Source: an uncultured Blautia sp. (GTDB lineage Bacteria; Bacillota; Clostridia; Lachnospirales; Lachnospiraceae). Taken from it: a DNA stretch of 47,333 bases. The notes below the pieces were generated by a model, which did no database searches, was not told where the DNA came from, and saw only the letters and a program-made list of their open reading frames with translations. The stretch lies in the NCBI RefSeq assembly GCF_934371575.1, contig NZ_CAKRNY010000030.1:1-47333 (forward strand), written 5' to 3'. Position numbers and translations under genes: made by a program. Positions 30,716-39,673 of the stretch are shown here, piece after piece. Numbering within the stretch: position 1 is the stretch's first letter; each line of letters begins with the position of its first letter.

Positions 30716-31138
30716 TTATGAAAAATATCTGCTGAAGAACTGCTCGAACGCTGACTGTGCCATTTCCGGGAACATGCGCTCAAGCACTTCTACAGATTTA
30801 TCAAAGAAATGGGAGCCTCGAACTGCTGATGCTTTCAGTACCATTCCGGTCTTTGCACCGGGAATATACCTGAAATGCGAACCTTCCCATACGCCCGGGA
30901 TAAACCGGCCCGGTTGCTGTCCATGACCTTTGTTCACCCATTTTGCGTAATAGACATCGGTTCCTATTGTCAGTGTCAATGCTCCCATATCCAACTGGAA
31001 AACATTACCGGCTCCGCCTTTCGTAAATGATCCCAGCAGTGTACCCTTGTCAACATTGTGAGCGCCCTGTATCTGTGCTTGCACAATATCAAGAAATTCT
31101 TCGCCGATCTCTTCCAGTGTTTTCCCTGCATACGTCCT
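30716..31138 (-). pseudogene. 3' part of HK97 gp10-like head-tail protein
   Basis: From residue TYAGKTLEEIGEEFLDIV the sequence follows HK97 gp10-like connectors (TDVYYAKWVNKGHGQQPGRF, FFDKSVEVLERMFPEMAQSA). The 35 codons before this, in an open frame reaching 31246, are out-of-frame XkdF sequence. The beginning of gp10 has therefore been deleted and the frame joined to xkdF. Confidence 0.7.
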
Positions 31139-31508
31139 GTCCGTTAATCTGGCAGTCGCATTTCGCAATCCAGTTCTCAACCACAGAAGCACTTTCCATC
31201 TTCTCGAAGTTGTGCTGAAGGTCAACATTATTGGCATTCTTCGCAAACCAACGCTGCGCCTTTTCGATTTCTTCCGCAGTCATGTAGTTCCCCTGTGTAT
31301 CCTCGACCATAGGCTCATACACGATTCCGGTAACGTAGTGAGCTTCGCTGTCCGCTTTCAGAATGCGTCCGTATGTCTGGAAAATCGCTCTGCCGTCCTC
31401 TGCTTTGGTAATCAGGAACTGCCGCTGATTTGCCGCCTTATCCACAAGAGACACAAAAAGAGCTTTGACGTCGCTCATGGCAATGGCTTTTGCTACTTTG
31501 TTCCGCAT
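31089..31508 (-). pseudogene. 5' part of XkdF-like putative head protease, truncated
   Basis: Residues 1-125 match the XkdF family: VSLVDKAANQRQFLITKAED, AHYVTGIVYEPMVEDTQGN, VDLQHNFEKMESASVVENW. The normal continuation (a beta-rich region then capsid genes) is replaced by gp10-gene DNA read out of frame, giving RENTGRDRRRIS and a stop. XkdF precedes scaffold and capsid genes in PBSX-type phages, so these are missing. Confidence 0.7.
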
Positions 31509-31555
31509 TGCCGTACTCCTTTCTTTAGATTTTCAGTAATTCATGGCACAAAAAA

Positions 31556-31583
31556 GCAGCAAGGCGCTCTTGTCCCATGCTGC
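31556..31583 (-). terminator. Intrinsic terminator inside the structural operon
   Basis: On the minus strand GCAGCA pairs with TGCTGC over a 16-nt loop, followed by TTTTTT, between the head protein (stop 31600) and xkdF remnant (start 31508). Confidence 0.5.
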
Positions 31584-31599
31584 ATATCAGACTTTTTCA

Positions 31600-32637
31600 T
31601 TAAATTTCTCCATTTCTACATGCTTCGTAGTAGGAATTGTAAATGTCCCAAGTGATACTCGGGTCATCTCTCAATTCCTCGATTCCATGTTCTTCATTGA
31701 ATTTCTGCTCCCATGTGTCATACTCCGCATTAACCTCGCTCATATATTTCTCACGCAACGCCACACGGTCTTCCAGTGACATTCCAAGGATTTCCTGATC
31801 CACAATGTCCTTCGTGGTGCAATGACAGTTAATGCTTTCTTCCGCAGGGAGTGACGTATCTCGTGGACACATAGGATAGTATGTGCCGCCATTCCTGCCG
31901 GTAAGCGTAAATGGTTCCCTCTTGAATACCTGTTGCCCGCTTATGGCAACGTGATTTTCTCTCGGGTGCGCTGCGCCGGTATGTACCCATTCTTTTTTAT
32001 AGCAGGAAGGGTTCTGTATCCGGGCTTCCTGATGTGCATACTCTTCCACGCGGAGAACTTCCGTTACCGCAACCCTGCGGCTACGGTAACCGCACTCCCG
32101 GATACCACTGTCCGCAATGGCCTGTGCCACTTCGTCAATGGTCTGCTTCTGCTCCTGTGCGTCCAGCAAGATTTTCTCAATGCTGTCTTTCGTGTTCAGG
32201 TGCATAATATCGGCAAGCTGCTGGCTCCATCCTTTGATAAAAGCCTCTGCCGGTCTTGTTATCCTATCGTCAACGACTTCTCCCAGTTCCGCATCTGCGG
32301 ATATGATCCACTGCTTCGTAAATCTGTGAAGTAATTCGTCAAATTGCTGATAGAACAAATTATACAGAGCCTTTTCCATTTCATCAGAGCTGCTGATCTC
32401 AAGCCAGATGTTTTCAATGAAATCATCTATCCCGGAAGCACTCTGCAATCTTGCCAGCACCTCGTCCACATTGTTCTCCACTGCTGCCGTAACGCCGTCC
32501 TCAATGGTTCCCATATGGCTGACCGCAACGCCCGCCTCCACATACCCCTCTTCATTGAGCTGATCCTCAAGGTCGTTGTCCGCTTTGGCTATGTACTGCT
32601 CAATCGCTTCCAGCAGAGGTGCCACATTCAGCTTCAT
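31600..32637 (-). CDS. Phage Mu F-like minor head protein, 345 aa
   Basis: N-terminal 190 residues helical. C-terminal PF04233-type domain contains RRVAVTEVLRVEEYAHQE, HTGAAHPRENHVAISG and SINCHCTTKDIV. Such proteins sit on the portal and take part in head morphogenesis and ejection. Position directly after portal is standard. Confidence 0.85.
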   Translation of the reverse strand: MKLNVAPLLEAIEQYIAKADNDLEDQLNEEGYVEAGVAVSHMGTIEDGVTAAVENNVDEVLARLQSASGIDDFIENIWLEISSSDEMEKALYNLFYQQFDELLHRFTKQWIISADAELGEVVDDRITRPAEAFIKGWSQQLADIMHLNTKDSIEKILLDAQEQKQTIDEVAQAIADSGIRECGYRSRRVAVTEVLRVEEYAHQEARIQNPSCYKKEWVHTGAAHPRENHVAISGQQVFKREPFTLTGRNGGTYYPMCPRDTSLPAEESINCHCTTKDIVDQEILGMSLEDRVALREKYMSEVNAEYDTWEQKFNEEHGIEELRDDPSITWDIYNSYYEACRNGEI

Positions 32638-32848
32638 GTTTCCCAGCCTCCTGTCTTACGATCACACAACCCTCCGGTAAGTCAATATCAATATCCGTCG
32701 CAGGAATGTCCACACTGAGTACCGGTATCTCCCCGGGCTCCTGCTTGAGCTGGTATCTACTGGCGCACATTCCAAGGTCAATGCCGTTTACAATGATGTG
32801 AGTCATGTATTTGTTCTTCTTATCGCTGGTTTTGATACTGATTTTCAT
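32600..32848 (-). CDS. Small phage protein between portal and head protein, 82 aa
   Basis: Beta-rich (KYMTHIIVNGIDLGMCASRY, IPVLSVDIPATDIDIDL). GGAGGGCAAGCA precedes the ATG, and it overlaps both neighbours. Frequently seen in this place in Firmicute phages; unknown role. Confidence 0.65.
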   Translation of the reverse strand: MKISIKTSDKKNKYMTHIIVNGIDLGMCASRYQLKQEPGEIPVLSVDIPATDIDIDLPEGCVIVRQEAGKHEAECGTSAGSD

Positions 32849-34434
32849 TGCTTGCCCTCCTGCTCTTTGATTTCTTTCAACAGTTTCTGGACGGATTTCA
32901 TTACTGAAACTACTTCGTCCGGTGTATTATTGCTCTGAGCCTTCTGTATCTGCTGTGTAAGCTGCGCCGCGATACCGTTCATGTCAGTAGTGGAAGAGTT
33001 CCGTTCAGCGTATATCTTCAACGGAATATCGCCCCATTCCTCTTCATAATCCTCTGAGGTTTCTCCCAGCATACGGTAAACCACATCTTTTGCCTTATTC
33101 GGAGTCAGTCCGCCTGCATTGTTGCTTACTGTGAGAATCTTGTACAGATCATCTGGGTTCGTGATATTCGGTGCAAGGAAGTATGCCTCCACATGTTTGA
33201 ACTGGTAGCCATTCAGCAGCTTATTGTTTATCACCCATGCCAGAGATATTCGCTCTGGCTGGAAGACCTGCTCTTCAGTGACCTCTTTCGCAGTCTGCGC
33301 TGTAGCACGATTGAAGTCTGTGGTGTAGCCCACATACAGATCTGGCAGTAAGAACGCTGACTGCACTCTCTTCCGGTTATTTTCCAAGTATTCCTGAAAC
33401 AGCTCGTCTTTTTGGAGAATACTGGCAATGTCCTTGATCTCAATTTCCGGCTTGTCGCTGGTGTCAAAATCGGTGCGCTGCTCTGCATTTTCCGCTTCCA
33501 AAATAATAAAGGCGTGCTGCCCCTGCTCGCCCTTAATTCCGTTCATATACTCTTGAAGCTTTGTGTAGCTGTCTTCTGTCAGAGTGCCGCCCTTAATCAT
33601 AATCAGCAGCGGCGTGTGCCGTCCGTTGATAAAATAATTATTGTTCAGGCTCTCCGCTCTCCGGCTGCCGTCTACTCCTAAAAGCTGTCCTATCCACCGG
33701 ACCTCACCGTATGGCTTGGTTCCAATGGCAAACTCAAGTATTTCATTAGCCTGCCATTTACGATCCAGAGCTTCACCAGCTTCCAGATACTTGCCATTGC
33801 GCCTGTCCATGATTCTTGGATCTCCAAATTCTTTGTAATACACCGTTTTCCCGCCAATGTCCTGTCGGTATTTACGGAACTTCCGCTGTCTTACAAGGCT
33901 GGTTCCATGATGGTAATAGGTAAATGGCACATATGGTTCCAGTGGTTCGGTCTTCATTATGCTTGGAGTGTTACGGATAAACTCTATCTGTACCACTTCA
34001 TTTGCAAGATTGCGGATAACTTCAACATAAGCTATACCGTAGGTTTCCCGCGCTTCGATAATGTCCTCGAAGATTTCCTTTGTGTCCTGCTCAATGGTAA
34101 GCAGCTCTATGATTTCTTCCGCTTTGTTGAACTCATCTACCATATCCGGTGTTTCCTCAACATCTTCAATGTAGCGGACTCCAATACCAAATCCCGGAAT
34201 ATTATTGCGGTATGAATGAATACACTGAGGCAGGATAGAGCTTTCAGACACATAACGTTCCAGCACATGCAGATCCATAGGCTGCTGAATCCACTCGCTG
34301 CCATTAAAGGCTTCCTGAATTTCAATCTGTGTGGAAGTCTCTGCTTTCTGCACCGGCTTCTGTACTGGCTGCATTTCCTTGATAACTCTCGCATGGACTG
34401 GACGTGGCTTTGCTGTTTTTGCTGAATCACTCAT
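32845..34434 (-). CDS. Phage portal protein (XkdE-like), 529 aa
   Basis: Portal family features: PQCIHSYRNNIPGFGIGV, EDIIEARETYGIAYVEVIRN, TYYHHGTSLVRQRKFRKYRQ, and AFLLPDLYVGYTTDFNRATA. Forms the dodecameric channel for DNA entry and exit. Overlaps terL by four bases. Complete in length. Confidence 0.9.
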   Translation of the reverse strand: MSDSAKTAKPRPVHARVIKEMQPVQKPVQKAETSTQIEIQEAFNGSEWIQQPMDLHVLERYVSESSILPQCIHSYRNNIPGFGIGVRYIEDVEETPDMVDEFNKAEEIIELLTIEQDTKEIFEDIIEARETYGIAYVEVIRNLANEVVQIEFIRNTPSIMKTEPLEPYVPFTYYHHGTSLVRQRKFRKYRQDIGGKTVYYKEFGDPRIMDRRNGKYLEAGEALDRKWQANEILEFAIGTKPYGEVRWIGQLLGVDGSRRAESLNNNYFINGRHTPLLIMIKGGTLTEDSYTKLQEYMNGIKGEQGQHAFIILEAENAEQRTDFDTSDKPEIEIKDIASILQKDELFQEYLENNRKRVQSAFLLPDLYVGYTTDFNRATAQTAKEVTEEQVFQPERISLAWVINNKLLNGYQFKHVEAYFLAPNITNPDDLYKILTVSNNAGGLTPNKAKDVVYRMLGETSEDYEEEWGDIPLKIYAERNSSTTDMNGIAAQLTQQIQKAQSNNTPDEVVSVMKSVQKLLKEIKEQEGKQ

Positions 34435-35909
34435 TTCTTCTCACCTCTCTTCTTTGATTTGACCGGCAATACTGCAAGCAGTACGCTGTCAGCTTCGTCC
34501 GGGGAGCTTAATCCCCTCTTTTTCATTTCCGCTTTCGATTCCACCTTTTGCCGGGTTTCCACGAAATCATATTTACGGCAGGATAGCTGTCCCACCATAT
34601 CGTTGTCATTTGGAAGAATCAGCTGCGACTTCCGGGGCTTTCCCTCTTCATCAAACGGCTGTATCATATCCCGGACAACTCCCATCATATATGTGGTGCT
34701 GTCGTAGAATCTTTTATGCTTGATCCTTTGCCCGAAATTCACAGGCACAACGTCCATATCCCCATATACTTCCGGGTTTGCTTTCTTCGCAGCTTTGAGC
34801 TGATCCGTAACACCTCCTCCAACTCCGCCATCGTCTACCTTTACAGGGATAACTCCTGAAAAGCAGAATATCTTTTTCAACTCGTTGTAAAGCTGGCAGA
34901 TGGTTCCGGTTGTCCAGACAGTATTTTTGCCGTTGTACTTCTTGTAGATCTGTACCACCTCATTGACCTTGAATGTGATACAAGTTCTATCATCTCCGAA
35001 TCGGGCAACGTCGCACCCAATATCTATCGTCAGCACGCCGCGCACATCTCGGATTTTCTCGCCGCTTTCAGAAACATATACTCCAAAAGCAAGTGCCGTT
35101 TCCTTTTCCATCTCAGTAGAAATGGAGTCCTCAATCCATGAAGCTGGAATGAATACATCATCTTCCTGCTCTGGAAATTTACCGTCCACTCGGACTCGAA
35201 CCACATTACTATCCTTGCCATACTTCCGGTCAAGTGAAGCAATGTTGTCTTTGTTGGTTCGCTTGCTGTCCCGGGAGGATACGGTCTGTAACGCAAAAAT
35301 GGCACGGTCTACGGTAAAAGCATCATAGAACGTGCCTGTAGTTTTTGTTGGGTTGCCGCACATCAGCAGCTTATTATTGTCACCGGACAGTGTACCCATT
35401 ATGGCTTCCATAATTGGATCTGCAACACCGGAAGCCTCGTCCACGATGAACAGCATGTTATCCTCATGGAAGCCCTGCATGTTCTCTGGCTTGTTTGCTG
35501 TCCTCGCTACGGCGAACCAGCGTTTCTCATAGCCTTTGACATACACATAGGTCTTTGTCCATTTCAGCAATGCCGGAAGCAGTGGAGAATTATTCATCCA
35601 CTTTGCAACCTCGCTCCACAGAACATCGTGAAGCTGCTGCTGAGTAGGCGCAGTTGCTACCACTCTGGCATTGTAATAGCAGGTCAGGAACCATAGGAAA
35701 ATACCAGCCTCAAATGCAGTCTTCCCAACGCCCTGTCCAGACTTGATTGCCACCCGGTTGTGAGTCCGAATATTATGAGCTGCTTCCACCTGCCAGTCGT
35801 CCGGCTCAAATTCAAGAACTTCCCGGAAGAACAGCACTGGATCATTCAGCCACAGCGGTATGGATTCTTCTATGAAATCGGTCAGCCACTTATCATCCAC
35901 TGTCGCCAC
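34431..35909 (-). CDS. terL: Terminase large subunit
   Basis: 492 aa with ATPase Walker A (IKSGQGVGKTAFEAG), Walker B (MLFIVDEASG) and a C-terminal nuclease with acidic residues in LTIDIGCDVARFGDD, VDDGGVG and SSPDEADSVLLAV. It packages DNA into the head. Appears intact even though the capsid is missing. Confidence 0.95.
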   Translation of the reverse strand: MATVDDKWLTDFIEESIPLWLNDPVLFFREVLEFEPDDWQVEAAHNIRTHNRVAIKSGQGVGKTAFEAGIFLWFLTCYYNARVVATAPTQQQLHDVLWSEVAKWMNNSPLLPALLKWTKTYVYVKGYEKRWFAVARTANKPENMQGFHEDNMLFIVDEASGVADPIMEAIMGTLSGDNNKLLMCGNPTKTTGTFYDAFTVDRAIFALQTVSSRDSKRTNKDNIASLDRKYGKDSNVVRVRVDGKFPEQEDDVFIPASWIEDSISTEMEKETALAFGVYVSESGEKIRDVRGVLTIDIGCDVARFGDDRTCITFKVNEVVQIYKKYNGKNTVWTTGTICQLYNELKKIFCFSGVIPVKVDDGGVGGGVTDQLKAAKKANPEVYGDMDVVPVNFGQRIKHKRFYDSTTYMMGVVRDMIQPFDEEGKPRKSQLILPNDNDMVGQLSCRKYDFVETRQKVESKAEMKKRGLSSPDEADSVLLAVLPVKSKKRGEKK

Positions 35910-36354
35910 CTTCTCTCATAGATTTGACCTTTTCCGCCCATGCTTTCAGTGCATCATTCTCAGTTCCTCCTGCCTGTTCCCGGTCTTTCTGTTTCTGATA
36001 TTCAAATTCACGCTTGCGCTGCTTCAGCTCTTCCATCTTGTACAGAGTTTCTGGATTCTCACCCATCGTATCCCGAATGAACTCTGCTGCCCGGACGTTT
36101 CCCTTTGTGGCCTGCACGAACATGGAAACAAGGACTGCCATCTGGTTATTCACGTCTTCATCTTCCAGCCCATAGCCTTTCACCTGCTCCTGCAATTTGG
36201 GGCTTTTTATATCCAACCCCATGAGCAGCTGAGCTGCCTTTTTCATGTCTCTCTTGCGCCTGCGTGATTCACCAGATTTGATTCCACCCCTCCTCCCCTT
36301 CTCTCTTGCTTCTTCCTCGGTTCGGACAGGCTTTAGATTGCCCTCATTTCCCAC
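35893..36354 (-). CDS. Terminase small subunit, 153 aa
   Basis: Basic N-terminus (EEAREKGRRGGIKSGESRRR) followed by helices (KKAAQLLMGLDIKSPK, VNNQMAVLVSMFVQATKGN), a pattern of the small terminase subunit that recognises phage DNA. Overlaps terL by 17 bases. Confidence 0.8.
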   Translation of the reverse strand: MGNEGNLKPVRTEEEAREKGRRGGIKSGESRRRKRDMKKAAQLLMGLDIKSPKLQEQVKGYGLEDEDVNNQMAVLVSMFVQATKGNVRAAEFIRDTMGENPETLYKMEELKQRKREFEYQKQKDREQAGGTENDALKAWAEKVKSMREGGDSG

Positions 36355-36424
36355 ATTCTCACCTCACTTTCCTACCTTTGTTTTCGGTCTGTATTTTGCT
36401 TTATGTATCCCCTCGGATATGTTA

Positions 36425-36447
36425 GAATATACAGTGAAAGGAGGCCA
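36425..36447 (+). promoter_or_regulatory. Ribosome site and promoter region of the plus-strand moron
   Basis: TTTATG, 17 bases and TAGAAT (ends near 36427) are followed by GAAAGGAGG before the ATG at 36454. The gene therefore has its own promoter, against the direction of all neighbouring genes. Confidence 0.5.
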
Positions 36448-36453
36448 TGTATC

Positions 36454-36864
36454 ATGCGTATTAAAAACATGACGGTCACATCGACATTCAAATATCTGTG
36501 GTTGAAAACTGTAACGGATGTCGATCTATCACAGCATTGTGCCAAATGTCTTATCGGTGAATATGATACTCGAATCAACAACCGTATCACCGAAGCTGCA
36601 GACATCCCCCTCTCGAACAGTGTCTACTACCTGTGCGGTGTAGCCTATCCGTATAACTGGTCGAAAAACTTTCATCTTGCTTTCCGGCCATGTGAAGGAA
36701 ATGTACTCACTTACAAAAGCAATGGCATATCCATCACAATAGAGGACGCCATTGAGTTACCTATCGACCCTCGTTTTAATCATCACCCGAAGATGATTTA
36801 TAAATCTTACAGCACTTGCCGGAACTGGCAGTTTGCTAACTGGTTCAATGATAACTTAAAATAG
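36454..36864 (+). CDS. Plus-strand lone gene (moron) in the packaging region, 136 aa
   Basis: Encodes a 136-aa soluble protein (MRIKNMTVTSTFKYLWLKTV, then SNSVYYLCGVAYPYNWSKNF and YSTCRNWQFANWFNDN) with no recognised domain. It points opposite to the late genes and converges on the ParB-methyltransferase gene with a 20-base overlap. Own promoter and opposite orientation are typical of morons, lysogenically expressed cargo genes. Function unknown. Confidence 0.65.
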   Translation: MRIKNMTVTSTFKYLWLKTVTDVDLSQHCAKCLIGEYDTRINNRITEAADIPLSNSVYYLCGVAYPYNWSKNFHLAFRPCEGNVLTYKSNGISITIEDAIELPIDPRFNHHPKMIYKSYSTCRNWQFANWFNDNLK

Positions 36865-38209
36865 TCTCAACCAAGCGCTCATGTTGATTGTGTCTGTATC
36901 CTCCGGGATATTCCAGATTGAATTCAATATTGAGCGCTTTCTCGTATCTTTCTTTTCCGAGGTCTTTTGGCTTTCTGCATACCGCCCAGATCTGTGTTGC
37001 TCCCTTATCGACGACCTGCACATCCTCAAAATATCTTTTCAGTGTGCGTGTCAGGGATTCCTTATCATGGAATTTCTGCATAGTCCATGTTCCCTTACGG
37101 AATGTGGCGCTGAAATTATCCTTATCCAGAAATTCAATGTATCTTACAGAATCTGTGCTTGTGTTCAGATTGCCTCTGTCCTGTACGACCTGCAGGTTTC
37201 GTGTGCCGGTGAAGAATGTTCCGTCTTCTGACATCAGGGCATTGCAGCATGTCAGCACCCAGTCTTCATACTCATTGCTCGTAATGGAATTGATTACCGA
37301 ATCCAGCACAACCACATTGTAAAGCCCCTTTTCCTTTATATCCCGATCAAGGGCTTTTATCATGCGTACGACTTCGCTTACATTCAGCTTTTCAGTTCCT
37401 TCCGTTTTGTAGAACGGCTCGTACCAATGTGTATCGTAGCCCTTCTGCCGCAGGTTCTTGCTGTAGAAACATTTGCCTGCGCCAAAATCCACAAGCCTGT
37501 CCTGTTTGGTTAAGCTCGGGATCACATAATTTTCATACAGTGTGCTTTTGATACTGGAACCGTTGCGGCTCATTTGACAATGTGTCTGCACATAGGGCTT
37601 GATTCCCAGCGTCTCATAATTGTACTCGCCGTAATCAATTCCCAGATACATGAGAAATTCCCTTACATGCTCATTGTGCATTTTATAAACCACACAATCG
37701 TTTCCCAACAGCTTGCAGCAATAGGCATAATCTGCATTGTGGATCACATTGCCATCCTCGTCCACGATAATGTTTCCGTAATCTCCATATTTTGAGATCA
37801 GACGGCTGATTTCCTTTATGATTGATCCTTTGCCCTTATGTACCGCTTCCAGATGAGTGTTCTCAATCAGTGTGAATCCGAACGGAAGATCCGCAGCATT
37901 ATCAATCCGCATTTTTGCCGTTTCTGTCTCTACGCTGTTGTGCATAAGGTTGAATTTGATTTCATCCTGCAAAGACACGTTCTTTTCCAGAATGAAAATC
38001 GGGCAGTGGTTTATGCCTACTGCTTTCATGGCCTTTGTCCTCTGGTGTCCTGCAACGATTGTACCGTCAAGATTTGCGATAACAGCTTTGCACACGCCAA
38101 ACTTTAAAAGGCTTTCTTGCAGCTTTTCAAAAGCATTCTCTTTGATTTTTCTAGGGTTGTAATCTGCCGGTGTGATCTGGTCTATCGGATAGTTCTCAAT
38201 AAACCGCAT
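36845..38209 (-). CDS. ParB-like domain fused to SAM-dependent methyltransferase, 454 aa
   Basis: Residues 1-95 are a ParB/Srx N-terminal domain (DYNPRKIKENAFEKLQESLL, DGTIVAGHQRTKAMKAVG) with the GxxR pattern in GHQR. Residues about 225-420 are a class I methyltransferase: DRLVDFGAGKCFYSKNL (motif I), HWYEPFYK, VVLDSVINSITSNE. The DPPY-type motif of adenine/cytosine methylases is not obvious, so substrate is uncertain. Such ParB-methylase fusions occur upstream of terminase genes in phages and are thought to modify phage DNA. It starts one base inside the previous stop. Confidence 0.75.
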   Translation of the reverse strand: MRFIENYPIDQITPADYNPRKIKENAFEKLQESLLKFGVCKAVIANLDGTIVAGHQRTKAMKAVGINHCPIFILEKNVSLQDEIKFNLMHNSVETETAKMRIDNAADLPFGFTLIENTHLEAVHKGKGSIIKEISRLISKYGDYGNIIVDEDGNVIHNADYAYCCKLLGNDCVVYKMHNEHVREFLMYLGIDYGEYNYETLGIKPYVQTHCQMSRNGSSIKSTLYENYVIPSLTKQDRLVDFGAGKCFYSKNLRQKGYDTHWYEPFYKTEGTEKLNVSEVVRMIKALDRDIKEKGLYNVVVLDSVINSITSNEYEDWVLTCCNALMSEDGTFFTGTRNLQVVQDRGNLNTSTDSVRYIEFLDKDNFSATFRKGTWTMQKFHDKESLTRTLKRYFEDVQVVDKGATQIWAVCRKPKDLGKERYEKALNIEFNLEYPGGYRHNQHERLVETILSYH

Positions 38210-38787
38210 TACTCGCCCAGAATATGCCGGATAAATCCATAAGCGGTACCGGCTTCCTCGGTGTATTCAGCCAGCCGCTTTTCCAGCAGCTCCACTTCAT
38301 AATCGCTCATGGGTACATTATGACCGGCAAACTTCATGTACTCCTGTGTCTCAAGGCTCTCGCTGTCGTCCTTGCTGTCTTTTGGAATATCCAGCTCCAC
38401 ATCATCGTCCTCAAATCCATAGTCGGACATATCTAGGTCTTCCACAGCGTCCAGTTCCAATTCCAGCAAGCCTGCGTCCCATTCGGAAAACTCATTGGTC
38501 TTGTTGTCTGCAAGTCTGTACGCCCTGGCCTGCTCTTCTGAGAGATGCGCTGCAACATATACAGGCGCTTCCTCTAATCCCAATTCCAATGCCGCCAGAT
38601 ACCGGGTATGTCCCACGATGATTACATTGCTTTTGTCTACAACGATAGGCTGGTTGAATCCAAACTCCATAATGCTGTTCTTTACCGGCTCAATCGCACG
38701 ATCATTCTTTCGTGGGTTGTTTGCATACGGCGTAATGTCAGTCAGCTTCATCAGCTCAGATTTTTCCATCATTACAGTGTTGTCCAT
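38209..38787 (-). CDS. ParB-like nuclease-domain protein, 192 aa
   Basis: ParB/Srx domain: ITPYANNPRKNDRAIEPVKN, QPIVVDKSNVIIVGHTRYLA, with GHTR as the phosphate-binding turn. An acidic middle region (DMSDYGFEDDDVELDIPKDS) follows. In phages this domain often accompanies DNA methyltransferases; here the next gene has both. GGAGAAAAAAGA precedes the ATG. Confidence 0.85.
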   Translation of the reverse strand: MDNTVMMEKSELMKLTDITPYANNPRKNDRAIEPVKNSIMEFGFNQPIVVDKSNVIIVGHTRYLAALELGLEEAPVYVAAHLSEEQARAYRLADNKTNEFSEWDAGLLELELDAVEDLDMSDYGFEDDDVELDIPKDSKDDSESLETQEYMKFAGHNVPMSDYEVELLEKRLAEYTEEAGTAYGFIRHILGE

Positions 38788-38817
38788 TCTTTTTTCTCCT
38801 TTCCCTTAATTTTGGGT

Positions 38818-39103
38818 ATAAAAAAACCGCCTTATTGGCGGTCTGCATTTTTCCTCAGGGCATTGGTGACTGGCGGTAAGTCCAGCCACCTGCTTTTTCT
38901 GGTGTCCTTGTGATTGGAGGATACAAGAACAGAAATACTTGCCCCTGCTATGGTCGAAACCATGGGAACTCGCACTACCATATTACCGCAGTACGTTTCT
39001 AAGGTAAACCTAAACATTTTGAAACGCTCCCACAAGCCCTCACAGCCATAGGGAGCGCCCGAATTGTAATGCGTGGTAAAATGTCCATAAAGCCTGTAAA
39101 ACT
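38818..39103 (-). ncRNA. Highly structured candidate ncRNA downstream of the ArpU-like gene
   Basis: About 285 bases between the ArpU-like stop and a strong terminator form a series of stems on the minus strand. H1 is GCCTG/CAGGC. H2 is ACATTTT/AAAATGT around CGCTCCC/GGGAGCG. H3 is ATGGT-TTCG-ACCAT with a UUCG loop. H4 is a 13-bp stem with a 3-nt bulge (38896-38935) and loop AUCCUCCAAUC. H5 is 8-bp GTGGCTGG/CCAGTCAC (38866-38889). G-U pairs in H4 and H5 exist only on this strand. A 115-codon frame also runs through, so a protein cannot be fully excluded. Confidence 0.6.
38820..38842 (-). terminator. Terminator of the ArpU/ncRNA transcript
   Basis: ACCGCC/GGCGGT stem, 5-nt loop, T7 tract on the minus strand. 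Confidence 0.8.
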
Positions 39104-39660
39104 CAGGCTCCAAGCAAATACACAGAGATGGCGGCACATGCAATTCTGAAATCATTGTACACAGTCTTGTCGCTGACATTTTCTAATTCAGAAATCTGCT
39201 GCACGGTCTTTGGTTCATCAGCAATGTACATGGCATGTACCTCTCTGTACCGACGAACATCTTCCTCGTAAGGCGAACTTTCACACTCCTGTTTATACAG
39301 CTTCATGGCACGATCAATAATCTGCACATAGAACAAATTCTGTTTCCGCTTTGTCTCATATTTCTCAATGTCCTTTTCGGTTCGGTCGCAATTACCGCCG
39401 GCACTTCCCATAAGATCTTCAATGAATTTCCAGCGAAACTCCCGCTTCTCTGCTTCTGTCAGTTCTTCTGTATCTGCAACGTCTGTTTTCATGCGCCTGT
39501 AGGCAGTCAGCAGCTTCTTAGTCTTCGCAGGCTTGCTCTCGGTACGCTCCCTTTTCTTTCGCTCCATATCTTCCATTTTCTGGTAAGCCTCAACAGCTTT
39601 CTCAGCGGCCACGCCTGCGATCATAGCAACATACTCGTCGGTCAATTCTTTCTTTCCCAC
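39103..39660 (-). CDS. ArpU-like late transcriptional regulator, 185 aa
   Basis: Helical protein with C-terminal sigma-like HTH: PKTVQQISELENVSDKTVYN, followed by DFRIACAAISVYLLG. This architecture is that of ArpU-family activators that switch on late genes in Firmicute phages. It stands between the replication genes and the packaging genes, as expected. Confidence 0.75.
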   Translation of the reverse strand: MGKKELTDEYVAMIAGVAAEKAVEAYQKMEDMERKKRERTESKPAKTKKLLTAYRRMKTDVADTEELTEAEKREFRWKFIEDLMGSAGGNCDRTEKDIEKYETKRKQNLFYVQIIDRAMKLYKQECESSPYEEDVRRYREVHAMYIADEPKTVQQISELENVSDKTVYNDFRIACAAISVYLLGA

Positions 39661-39673
39661 GCACTTGCCCTCC

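Noticed and set aside
18000..36000. Tailocin or contractile particle
   Set aside because: Sheath, tube and baseplate genes are broken or missing, so no particle of this type could be made.
38832..39179. 115-codon ORF in the ncRNA region
   Set aside because: No good start or ribosome site; it overlaps the ArpU gene and strong paired stems. Kept only as an alternative in the ncRNA entry.
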